From: Cladorrhinum sp. PSN259
Lineage: Eukaryota; Ascomycota; Sordariomycetes; Sordariales; Podosporaceae
Length of the DNA stretch: 64,000 nt
Direction: 5' to 3'
NCBI GenBank assembly: GCA_033725935.1
Contig: MU867065.1
Location: forward strand, 310,001 to 374,000
The notes beneath the pieces are model-generated. The model had not been told where the DNA came from. It saw only the letters and a list, made by a program, of their open reading frames with translations, and did not search any database. Made by a program: the position numbers and the translations under genes. The stretch's first letter is position 1, and each line of letters opens with the position of its first letter. Below are positions 32,801-42,052 of this stretch, in pieces.

Positions 32801-35800
32801 TGCCAGCTGCGGGCACGCCTTGGCCATAGCCCTGCCTTGAAGACTGGGCATGCAAGGGGCGCCGAGTGCGCCGAGTACGCTCGCTGCAGTCCGTCTCACC
32901 GCGCAACTCCTTGGTCCTTTTTTCTGAACAGGTCATCTAGATTAGCCACTTGATTGTCCCGGGTTCCTTGAGTGTTTTGCTGCGCAGGAGGGTAGCACCT
33001 ACTGTGACTCACGGAATCGTCGATGTTAACCCCTTCCAATTCTTTCACAGCTATTCCCCTCCGCTCCAACATTTCCTGAATGTCGATGGGGTCCGCCTGC
33101 GTCAAGATTTGCTGAAGAATAATGGCATATTGGACATCGGTAATTCCACAGTATTTGCAGATTTCCTCCCCAAGTTCGGGTGGAGGATACGGGCTCTGAA
33201 TGTCGGACTTGGTCAGGTAGATCTCCATGGCGCCAGACCCCCCTGTAATCTTCACCCTTCCGGCATCAACTTCTCCAGTCACGGTCTGGCCGCCCGAAAT
33301 TCTTACAGACCATCTGATCACAACGCTCTTGGCTTCAAACACCTCGATGCCTTTCAGGTCTCGCAGAATGGACTCGTATTGACCCGCAGGCTCCTTGGGC
33401 ACTAGGCTTTGTAGAGATCGTCGTTAGCCCATTTACTACAAGGTGCGAATATCAAACACATGAGAGAGGCCCCGAAGGAAGATACCTTGCAATGAACCCA
33501 GCTTTTTGTCTGAGCTGGTTTGTATACGCAACGTTGGAGTACGGGTCCCCGCCAACTGAGGTGTCTCCTGTGGCAACCCGGGACAGCAACCGATCGCTGA
33601 GTGACAGGGACGAGAAAAGAGTGCCCATCTCGTCAATTTCTCCCACCCGAAAAGCAAGCAGGGGAACGTAGCCGTCGAAGCTTCGATGAAGATGGCTTCT
33701 GTCTGCGATGAACCATATCGAGTGTTGGTCTGCCGACTGTAGATTCCATGTTCCTGGGGACCCGAGTGTATCCATTGAGCCTTCGACTGGAAATATCTTG
33801 CGTCGGCGGAGATCATCTGACTTGTCGACACTCAAAGCTCGAGGGTTCATTTGAAGATGTCGGCTGATGCTGAGAAAAAGACCCTTGACGTATTCGATCT
33901 CATCATAATCCGAAACCTGCTGCAACTCGTTGAGAAAGGTAGATATGTCGGCGTCCCTAACTTGCAGAATGCCTCTGAAAAGATCAGAGTGCTTGGGGTA
34001 TACTTCAGCGAGGCAGGGTGTTCTCCGCAAAGTCGAGTTCCCTTCCCAAACGCATATCGAGAGCATCACCCAGCGACCCTGAAGGTCGCCGCCACGAGGC
34101 GGTACAAAAACGAGCGGAGAAGTCGAAAAAGCGTTCCTGCAAGACGACCAAAGTGTTAGCCGGACCAGGTAGCCGATGAAGATGAGCCGACGCAGGGGCA
34201 ACCCGTACACGGGTACAGAGAGGGAATACAGACCTTAGTGATGCTATGGCAGCTGATCCCTGGCTGTGAACTGCCAGGTAGTGGTAAAGGCTCGCCATGT
34301 AGTCGGTGGTTGGATTGCTTCCCCGGATCTGAATGAGATGTTTGAGGAAGATCTGTGCCATGTCGGTTGTACCAACACCAAAGTGCCTGAGAAAAGTCCA
34401 TGAGGAGCTGTCGGGGTCGGGGACATCTAGGTAAGGAACCTGGATGCGAATCAGGTCATTGTCATAGACTTGACGTGTGGGAAGGATCGTTTCCTCCAGC
34501 TGGGCGATGACTCCAGCTCGACAGCGGACCTGTAGACGGCGGAATTTGTGGTTGAGCGCGCTCCTCGATGACTCCCACTCCTCCCGCGCATCTTGTTCGG
34601 GACGCTTCTCAAGCCACGTTCTATAGTGAGGCCAATTTTGCCGAAGTAGTTCTAGAATTCTTCCGGCTGACAGGCCCGACATGAGGTACTCAAACTCAGT
34701 CGCCATGGCGAATGGGCATCCCTCGTTAGGTGACGCCAGCCGGGGAAGGTAGTTGACTCGCTGTGCCCGAATCAGCCAGTCAACCCAGTTTGCGTGGTCT
34801 TTGATGTCGATATGCGCTGCATAGTCTCGGTGCAGAAAGCTAACTTGATCCCGGAACTCGCGAGGCATTCCTGAAGCCGCAAATTCCGCGTGGTGGTGGA
34901 CGTATACATCTCCAGCCTGCGCCGGTGTCCCAGCCTCGGTTACGAAGACAAGTTGTCGATTCTGGGGATCCTTCCAATTTGAGTGATAGACAAAAACGAC
35001 TTGGGCGACAAGGGCAGATCTTGAGAGCGCTGAAGGTTGAAAGAATGGATCTGCATGGGTAGATGCGATGATCTCGCATATCCGGTCCGCGTTGAAAACC
35101 TTGACTCCAAGCAGCACAAAGAGATGATGCCGGTCAGGGTCATCCCTGGCTGTTCCTTCTACTTCCAAGACTTCAATCCCCGGCGGAATGGCCCGCTTCG
35201 TTTTGGTGCTTGGAAACAGGAGTGTTCCGATATCAGGGCGGACCCATCGGCCGTCCTGAAGAGGAATGAGAGGGATGGTCTTGAGGGTTCGCAAGAGCGA
35301 TCGATCCTTTGCTATGATGACCATAAGACAGCGGGCGACGCAAGAATGCCACGATCGTGACTGGTCTTGAGCGTAGCGGTTGTCCTGCGAGAGACACAGC
35401 TGAAGGTGCTGAAGGAACATCTCCACCGTCATTTCCTGAACCTCCAAACGCTGTAGCACCGGCAGATCCTCGATTATGTATTTAGGCGATAGGTACCGAT
35501 GTTGAGAGCTGGCACCCAGGGTGAATGGCACCCCGATATCATCGCGGAACTCCTCGGGGATGAAGAGCGTATCAGACGGGCGTTCTAAGCCGCCTGACAA
35601 CGCTTCCAGTATAGGACTGGCGCTGAGCTTACGCATGGTAGCTTCTTCCACCTCTTTGAAATTGTCAACTAGTGACTGTCTGGGGTGCAGATAGCGAGGC
35701 CATAGGTGGCGCAGCATGCCATTGTTGAGCTGATGAATAGCAGCTGTGATCGCGTCGGGTATGACCTGCAGCAGGAACATGTTCCACGCGGAGGAGCCAT

Positions 35801-36876
35801 CGATGTCCTCGCGGCTTGTCGTCAAGGTGAATTCAGCCTGCAGCAAAAACTGTGCCTGAGTTAGCGCGGCCGCACCGGGGGGACAGGGGTAATGCACACC
35901 TTAAATCCGTAGTCTCGAACTGGCAGAAACGTGAATACATGCTGTGGGGAGATGGCCGGCTGGCCGTCGGAGGTGACGGGAAAAGCCAGAACCACTTCAG
36001 CTTCAGAGCGTCCCTGGCGCTGGTCACTATCGGGCATGGTGGGTGCTGGGAACAAATGCTTTGTGACCACGTAGCTCATGGAGCTGCTGTTGCAGGTGAT
36101 GGAGGAGAGCGTGGTGGCTCCATCGGGGAACATTACTGGGTCGGCGCGCTTGAAGACGGTCTCGTAGGATGGACCGTTGGGAGAGCTGATGCTGATTCGA
36201 ATCTCCTGGAGCTGGCGGAGGAACAGAAGAATGCTGGCGTCAAATGACCGCAACTCACGCAGCAGATCTTTCTCGTCGTATTCAGCTTTGAGCTGCAGCA
36301 GGATGCAAGAGAAGCCCTTTGGGCAGCTGTCCGGGAACGAATCCTCCCATATGGGTGCAATCATGCCAAGCTTCGTCTCCGTATCGAACTTGAAAGAGTA
36401 GGTGCCAGATTGTATCCAGGCAATGTCTGCCACTTTGAAGACGGATTTGAAGCCGATGCCCTTCTCGCCGATGTAGCGCACTGTGCCGCCGCCGTTGGCA
36501 GTCTTGGTGCTCTGTCCAATGCGGCATATCGCCTCCACATTTCGCTTCTGAAAGCCGACTTCGTTGCAGGCAATGCGGAGGCGGCCATGGCGATAGGAGA
36601 GGTGCAGTGTTGGGGTCACGCTGTCGTAGGTATTGTCGTCGACGTTCTGGATGAGTTCCAGGAGGAAGCGCGTGGGCTTTTGGTAAAGCTGCACGGAAAG
36701 CCTGTCGATCACAAACGTCAGAGCCACGCCAAGAGTAGGAATGATGCCAGAGGTCTTTACAGTTTCAAAGCTCCCTCCAAATCCCTAGAGTTGTCCTCCG
36801 GGCCCTCCAGCCCTTTCCTCCGTCTGATCTGAGCGATGTGTTCTCGTGCTTCTTCGGTCGTCCGAGGAAACTCCAT
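29861..36876 (-). CDS. GHKL (Hsp90/sacsin-type) ATPase - NOV/DUF3883 - HET fusion protein, 2,186 aa
   Basis: Eight exons: 36876-36761, 36701-35900, 35849-34234, 34136-33486, 33406-32900, 32835-32400, 32346-32055 and 32001-29861. All seven introns (50-97 bp) are GT-AG, and the spliced length is exactly 2,187 codons. Residues of about 40-300 form a GHKL ATPase: N-box Glu54/Asn58/Asp61 in LLELIQNVDDN, NEVGF at 85-89, and GEKGIGFKSVF at 117-127. The N-terminus (MEFPRTTEEAREHI) and FLLQAEFTLTTSREDID are typical of fungal sacsin/NOV-like proteins. Residues of about 1377-1520 match a NOV/DUF3883 domain (VSRMLEMRAGASYTPQKHW, HIQVITTFAESTSHFLM, VYNLRSSPEIALYVDPW). Exon 8 then continues into a complete HET domain: YVALSYEWG (1631), VWADAVCINQKDANEKSVQI (1676), GWFKRAWIVQEIV (1774). 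Exon 8 has no ATG of its own before the HET part and starts inside the NOV domain, which argues for one fused gene. The 32836-32899 junction is the least certain. Confidence 0.85.
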
Positions 36877-37359
36877 GGTGGTGGATCGAGGGGAGTTTTC
36901 GGTGCATTCGAACGGCGGAAACAGGACGGTCGCGGGTAGCCACCTTTTTACGAATGGCTCGGGCGGTGTCGTGCCCCTGCATGACCCCTCGCTGGTCCAA
37001 GGCTGATGGTGAGGCTCGGCTCGTCCCAAACGGGCCATAGGTTGAGCGGCAGGGTGGCAGTATTGGCGCGTAGCGTCTTCCTCAGCCGTCGAGGCCCTGT
37101 TGTGGTTGCCGGAAGGTCGCGTTTGTAACCAATGACAGGACAGCAGCACCCCCCCCCCCCCCCTCTTTAAGTCTCAGATTGTGCTTTATTTTAACAATCC
37201 ACCCATCAAGTCAACAAGCACATAATACATTGCCGCAGCCACAACGTAGAGCAAGGCTCCCTGATGTCGCCAAGGCACAAGTCACTCTCCTCAACTGCTC
37301 TTGGTCCTTTGTAAAGTGCTCGGTCTCGTTCCAGGATCCTTATCAGATTGAGCTAGGAT
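36877..37359. other. upstream region of the fusion gene
   Basis: About 480 bp. The minus-strand frame of exon 1 stays open upstream to about 37149 but has no family similarity before MEFPRT. Contains a C-run listed separately. Otherwise nothing recognised. Confidence 0.4.
37149..37163. repeat. poly-C run
   Basis: Fifteen consecutive C residues, about 270 bp upstream of the fusion-gene start. Confidence 0.9.
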
Positions 37360-37399
37360 TGTCGCGACCCAAGTCATGATGTCACGACCTAGGTTATGA
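37360..37399. repeat. two tandem 20-bp units
   Basis: TGTCGCGACCCAAGTCATGA is directly followed by a second copy differing at four sites (all transitions). A TG start with such a motif is reminiscent of an LTR edge, but no matching 3' end or target-site duplication was established. Confidence 0.6.
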
Positions 37400-37740
37400 C
37401 CTAAGGAAGAAGTATAGACTAACTGTAGATAACTAATTATTGGGCTAGGAGTGCGACGGTCTATAAATCTCACCTGCAACCATCAGAATGGACCCGAGCA
37501 AGGGGACGTCCGGGTCCAGCCCCAACGGGTCTAGGAGAACGGGCCACGTAGTAAAGATACCATTATCGTGCCTACGATGGGTGAGTGACCTTCTTGGTTC
37601 CTCACGCTAGTAATTACATTGTTCACGAGCATACTTTGTTTAAGAGATCTATTATTCCTGGAACCTCTGGATCTACGACCTGTGTGACAGTGTACTTTAG
37701 ACTGCAGTGTTCCTGACAGCTATTATATTTGGGAGTGTTC
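37400..37740. other. non-coding sequence before repeat copy B
   Basis: About 340 bp between the 20-bp tandem units and repeat copy B, with a TATAAAT at 37462-37468. It may belong to the same transposon remnant, but this is not shown by the sequence. Confidence 0.3.
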
Positions 37741-37953
37741 ACCACATCTGGGCTGGCCACCGTTGAAGGTATCTCGAGATCTTGATTGTGGGCGTCGTTG
37801 TGGCGCCTGCGACCGAGTCGTGGCAGATAGGTGCCTTGTCAATCGAGCCATGTCATGTGGTAATCATGTGACACGCATTGTGCAGATAAAGTGGATTAGT
37901 TTGATGTATAATTGTTCGGGGGGGGGGTCCCCGGGTTATGCCCGATAACGCTG
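37741..37953 (+). repeat. dispersed repeat, copy B
   Basis: Second copy of the repeat at 29458-29636, in the same orientation and longer, with an insertion around TGTGGTAATCATGTGACACG and a G-run at 37918-37927. It ends in the same GGTTATGCCCGATAACGCT. The two copies bracket the fusion gene. Confidence 0.8.
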
Positions 37954-38136
37954 TAGCGCAAACAACAATCGTCTAATTCGTCATGGTTAAAAATGTTTGC
38001 CTATCTCGCTACTAGTCCCGTTCCTCACGGATATATCCACTTCTACATTGGCTTGCTCCGTTAAAGTAAGGAATAATCCCGATATTATAAATAGCCACGT
38101 CTCTCATTAATCAAGACGTATAAATATTAATTATAC

Positions 38137-38556
38137 GTGAGTGGCCACCAGGTAGCCCCTGAAGATAAGGGAGCGCTTAGCTACCTGGAGACGCCTGGCC
38201 TGAACATATGCGTCGAAGCGATCCGGAAAATTTTAGTAGAATATCTTCCAGACCTACCTTATCTGCCCTTGTCTGTGGACGACAAGCAGCAGCTGTGGAA
38301 AAGCTCAATCATCAGGGCCTGCGGGAGGAAGACTCCGCGGTGGCTGAACCGGAGGATGCTTGTCAAGGCCGCAGAGGCAAGGGTGAACGGGAGGGAAATC
38401 AGAAACATTGTCAGAATGGCGCACGCATTGTCCCGCAACGGACGAAGGGACATGAAAGCGGAGGACATCTTTCAAGGAATTGCTGCCATGGATGCATTCG
38501 AGATTAACAGAACTGCAGAGAAGGACGGAGGGGCTTCTCTTTCTGTTGATGGTTAA
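38137..38556 (+). pseudogene. orphan C-terminal fragment of a fungal AAA+ ATPase
   Basis: An open frame without an ATG, ending at TAA 38554-38556. The stretch ARVNGREIRNIVRMAHALSR, followed by DMKAEDIFQGIAAMDAF, is the alpha-helical lid and sensor-2 end of fungal AAA+ ATPases, whose usual form is NGRxIRNxVRxAxxLA. The Walker A and B parts are absent: upstream sequence is repeat-derived, so only the last 140 residues survive. A palindrome (38116-38138, arms ACGTATAA) sits at its left edge. I interpret it as a truncated relic next to repeat copy B. It could still be the last exon of a gene with unrecognised upstream exons, but none is visible within 400 bp. Confidence 0.65.
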
Positions 38557-38913
38557 CCATGCTGTTTTAGCAGGTTTGTTCACAACCATTTACACTTCTT
38601 CTGCTCCCAGTCAGCACCACAGCAACAACAATAACAGCTGGGGGGTATGTACTATCCTCCCTTTTGATCCAGAAGAAAACTGTTCATGGTTGTCAAGGCT
38701 GTTTTGACTCATGCTGCCGACAACAACTGGAGCTTGTCTAACTGCCCGCGTCAACTGGTGTTTGACATGTTGTACTCACACCTGACCAACAGCGGGGTAT
38801 ATCTTGACAACAAAGGCGTCTTCCCCAATGTTCACCCACCATCCTTAGACTGTCCATACCAATCTACGAATCTGTTCAAGTAATTAGACACCTTCATCTA
38901 CAAATAACTTACC
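38557..38913. other. intergenic region
   Basis: About 360 bp between the AAA+ relic and the next gene; nothing recognised. Confidence 0.35.
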
Positions 38914-39816
38914 ATGTCCGAGCCATTGCAACCAACGGAGACGACCAAACCACCCAAGGCTTGTCAACTACATGGAGTACCCGAGCCCCAGACCTCTCAA
39001 CAGCCTGAACCTTCACAGGTGCCCGGCTCTGATGCACAACTGACCAAGTATCCTCCACAGCCTGAACCATCATCCACTCAAAACCGCCAACCCTCATTCC
39101 ACTTCAACCCAGAGCCCCCCAGAGAGGCAACGAGACTCCCCAAGCGTCTCTGCCGCAAGTTCATGATCACGTTTCCCTATGCCACCGTCGGTCTCACCTC
39201 AACCTTTCAAGCAGTCCTAAAGGTCACCTGGGAGCGAGGCTCGAGAAGCTACGGGCCATTTGACCGCGTGGACGAAATAATTCAGCAGGGTGACAACTTG
39301 AAGCACCGCTACCACTTTTTGATCGCAGACGTCGTCAGGTTCCCCCACGTGGGGACTTACTCGTGGCACGTCAAGGTGTTTGACTCTTCATTGTGCACAT
39401 ATCGGGCGGGTTGCGACGACTTTGACCGCTTGGACGCGTCGTGGGAAGAACAGTGCCCTTGGAAGACCGTCGTGCACGAGGATGGACTCGGGCTGGAACC
39501 TGGCTATGGTATGTATATTCTTAATTAATTTAAAGAAAAACCTGGATAAAGGAGGTTGTGGTAATTAGTGCTGAATCCAAAAAAAACTGATGATATTCAT
39601 GCATTAGACCTAAAAGGTGATCAACACAAAAAGACGCGAGATCTTCTTGAACGTGTTACGAACCTCGCGTGGGTGCAACGGAGGGAAAGGGAGAAAGGGG
39701 AGCGGGAAGTGGAGAAGCAGAGAGAGAAGGATAGAAGAGGGAATGCTGGGAGGGGCCGGGGTGTTAAACGTGGACGCGGAAGAGGGCATCGGGCGAGAGG
39801 CTCTGTATCTTCTTAG
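38914..39816 (+). CDS. uncharacterised protein with Pro/Gln-rich start and RG-rich tail
   Basis: Two exons, 38914-39508 and 39608-39816, with a 99-bp intron (GTATGT...CATTAG) in phase 1; 267 aa. Residues 1-75 are rich in Pro, Gln, Glu and Thr and probably disordered. Residues of about 80-195 look like a beta-rich domain (FMITFPYATVGLTSTFQAVL, RYHFLIADVVRFPHVGTYSW, HVKVFDSSLCTYRAGCDDF). After the splice come a charged helix (RREREKGEREVEKQREKDRR) and an RGG-like end (GRGRGVKRGRGRGHRARG), suggesting nucleic-acid binding. I do not recognise the family. It directly follows the AAA+ relic, but a functional link is not shown. Confidence 0.6.
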
Positions 39817-40593
39817 CGCTTAGGGAATTGATGGTTTTGATGGCAGCAATCTGTATGTATAGTTGAGAATTTATTTCTGTGTTCGCCAACATCAAGACTT
39901 GAACTTCATTTCCATTCCAACCACCGCCTTCCAGGATCTGAAATTGGCTTTGATCCTTTGATGAGTTGGCATACAGTAAGATTCCGCATGAAAAGTGTGA
40001 TGGCGGCCGCGCTGCACTTGGTGATAGGTGCAGTTGGACATGTAAAAGTCAGCCAACTGCAGCTGGTGAAGTCGTGAACCAACAGCCAAGTCTTGCAAGA
40101 TGTCACTCTGGCAGCTGGCATGCAGAGACACTAACCAATCAGCATCGAGCTCAGTCCAAGATGATTTCCGGATCCGTCAGCCGAAGCCATTTTTCCCATG
40201 CTGACCCCATGCTCAAATCTCACCAACGCACAAAAGAAGCAAACCCCGGTCGGGCACAGCCCATTTCTAAAAAGGGAGCATCATCCCCGTCCCCACGCGT
40301 GCTAACAACATTTGAACCCACAGGGCTGGGATAGGGCTGGGGGAAATGGCTGCTTACCCCGGACCACTGTGCAGCCGGTCATTTTGATTCCCTCTTTGAG
40401 GAATGCAGCTTTGTGAGATTAGATGCACCGCCCAAAGCGGTCATATTTTGGTCCCCAGATATTGACATAAACACAGTGAGCTGCTGCGCTGCGCAGTTCC
40501 ATTTGGACTTTGTACTCCTCGGATGCTCTCACCTCCGTTCAGCATCGCCCATTCTCACTGTCATCAGTGTAATCCGAGAATAGAAGAGATCTG

Positions 40594-40600
40594 TATATAA
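40594..40600 (+). promoter_or_regulatory. possible TATA box of cupredoxin gene
   Basis: TATATAA about 180 bp before the ATG at 40779. This would imply a 5' leader of roughly 150 nt containing the CA repeat. Confidence 0.4.
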
Positions 40601-40689
40601 TTGTTCAAGCTCGCCAGTGTCTGAGTTTTTATTTCTCATCATTATCATCATCTCATCATCAACAATATCATTCCCAGCTTCATTATCAG

Positions 40690-40713
40690 CACACACACAC
40701 ACACACACACACA
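40690..40713. repeat. (CA)12 microsatellite
   Basis: Twelve CA units in the probable 5' leader of the cupredoxin gene. Confidence 0.95.
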
Positions 40714-40778
40714 AACAAATTATCAGCCACCCTCTTGAGACCAAAGACACTTGAACATACCCCTTCACACAATCAAAA

Positions 40779-41363
40779 ATGCTCCACCAAACAATCACCA
40801 CCGCCCTCCTCCTCTCCCTCGCCGCCCTCTCATCTGCAGCACCAACCTCAACCTCCTCAGACGACGCCTCCAAACTTCCCTCGCGAAGCCAGCACGCCCC
40901 GCGAACGACACACACGGTCGTAGCCGGGCGCGGCGGCCTCAAATTCGAGCCGGACAACATCGTAGCCACCCCGGGCTCCATCGTCGAATTCCACTTCCTC
41001 CCCGCCAACCACTCGGTCGTCGAGTCCTCCTTCGCGAAGCCCTGCCAGCCAAAGGACCACTCCTCCTTTTACTCTGGATTCTTCCCCGTCCCGGCCGGAG
41101 GGAGCAAGAAGCAGTCGGACGAGGTCTTTCAGATCGAGGTCCGCGACGACGGCAAACCAATCTGGTTCTACTGCGCCCAGAACAACGGCCGCCACTGCCA
41201 GAGCGGCATGACGGGCGTGATCAACCAGAACTTTGACAAGCAAGAGTTCAGCCTCAAGGCTCACAGGGAGAATGCCAAGGGCGTGCAGGAGACCAGCGGC
41301 GTGCAGAGCTACGTGCAGGGCGGGTGGAGGATTCCTAACCCGCAGCCTTTGGCTGGGGTTTAA
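40779..41363 (+). CDS. secreted cupredoxin-domain protein
   Basis: A single exon of 194 aa. A signal peptide (MLHQTITTALLLSLAALSSA) is followed by a short Ser/Thr linker and a plastocyanin-like domain at residues of about 44-152: THTVVAGRGGLKFEPDNIVA, then PGSIVEFHFLPANHSVVESS. Type-1 copper ligands are visible: His78, Cys132 in WFYCAQNN, His139 and Met144 in HCQSGMTG. The family is common among secreted or GPI-anchored fungal proteins; here no GPI signal is evident at the short C-terminus. Function is probably copper binding or electron transfer at the cell wall; the exact role is unknown. Confidence 0.9.
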   Translation: MLHQTITTALLLSLAALSSAAPTSTSSDDASKLPSRSQHAPRTTHTVVAGRGGLKFEPDNIVATPGSIVEFHFLPANHSVVESSFAKPCQPKDHSSFYSGFFPVPAGGSKKQSDEVFQIEVRDDGKPIWFYCAQNNGRHCQSGMTGVINQNFDKQEFSLKAHRENAKGVQETSGVQSYVQGGWRIPNPQPLAGV

Positions 41364-42052
41364 ATAGAGCAAGCATCATGGGGAGAGGGATTTAATTGAT
41401 ATTCGGTTTGGGGGGTTTTTGTGACTTTGGGACGTTCTTTCAAGTTCAACTTTTTTAATTCTATTGGGGCGATTTTATTTGATTTTTGCATCGTTATTGG
41501 TGTTGTTCTTTTCCTCTTCTGATTGCATTTACATCGCACGGAGGATTGAGAACAAGAGAGATCGATGATAGAGAAGTTCAAATCTAGTTTTCTCATCACT
41601 CCCTTAATTACATCAGTTTTCATCTTGTTGAAAAAAATGACCATCATTTCCGCCTTGGCGCTCAAATATGCATTCTCCCAGCAATCTACATGTATAATCT
41701 CTGCTTCATCTAAGTCATTATCCTTTGTAGGCGGGCCCTACATTGTATACTACGACAGTTACCCATCATAGTGTAGAGAGAATAAGAAAAGAAATTAATC
41801 CAAATTTTATTTGTTTATTTGGATTGGTCTGTAAATAGACGGATTTCAACCCCCATTTCCCTTGATAGGACGTTCCAATCAGACATACGACAGGTGTTTG
41901 CAAGTAGGGTCTACTGGATATACCATTCACCAATGGCTCTTCCACCCTCAAATTCCACGGGCCAGGGCTGCTCTGGTGTATTGATATTGTGGCGTTTAAA
42001 CAATCCGTGTCCTAAAACAAAACAAAACAGTTCAAAGTCTACCCAATAAAGC
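41364..42052. other. intergenic region between convergent genes
   Basis: About 690 bp, AT-rich; nothing recognised. Confidence 0.4.

Larger units (their letters stand above)
39817..40778. other. intergenic region
   Basis: About 960 bp upstream of the cupredoxin gene. It holds a TATA-like site and a CA microsatellite, listed separately. No other gene seen. Confidence 0.4.

Noticed and set aside
37360..37953. Complete solo LTR between the 20-bp units and the end of repeat copy B
   Set aside because: A TG start is present, but I found no convincing CA end or target-site duplication, so only the repeats themselves are called.
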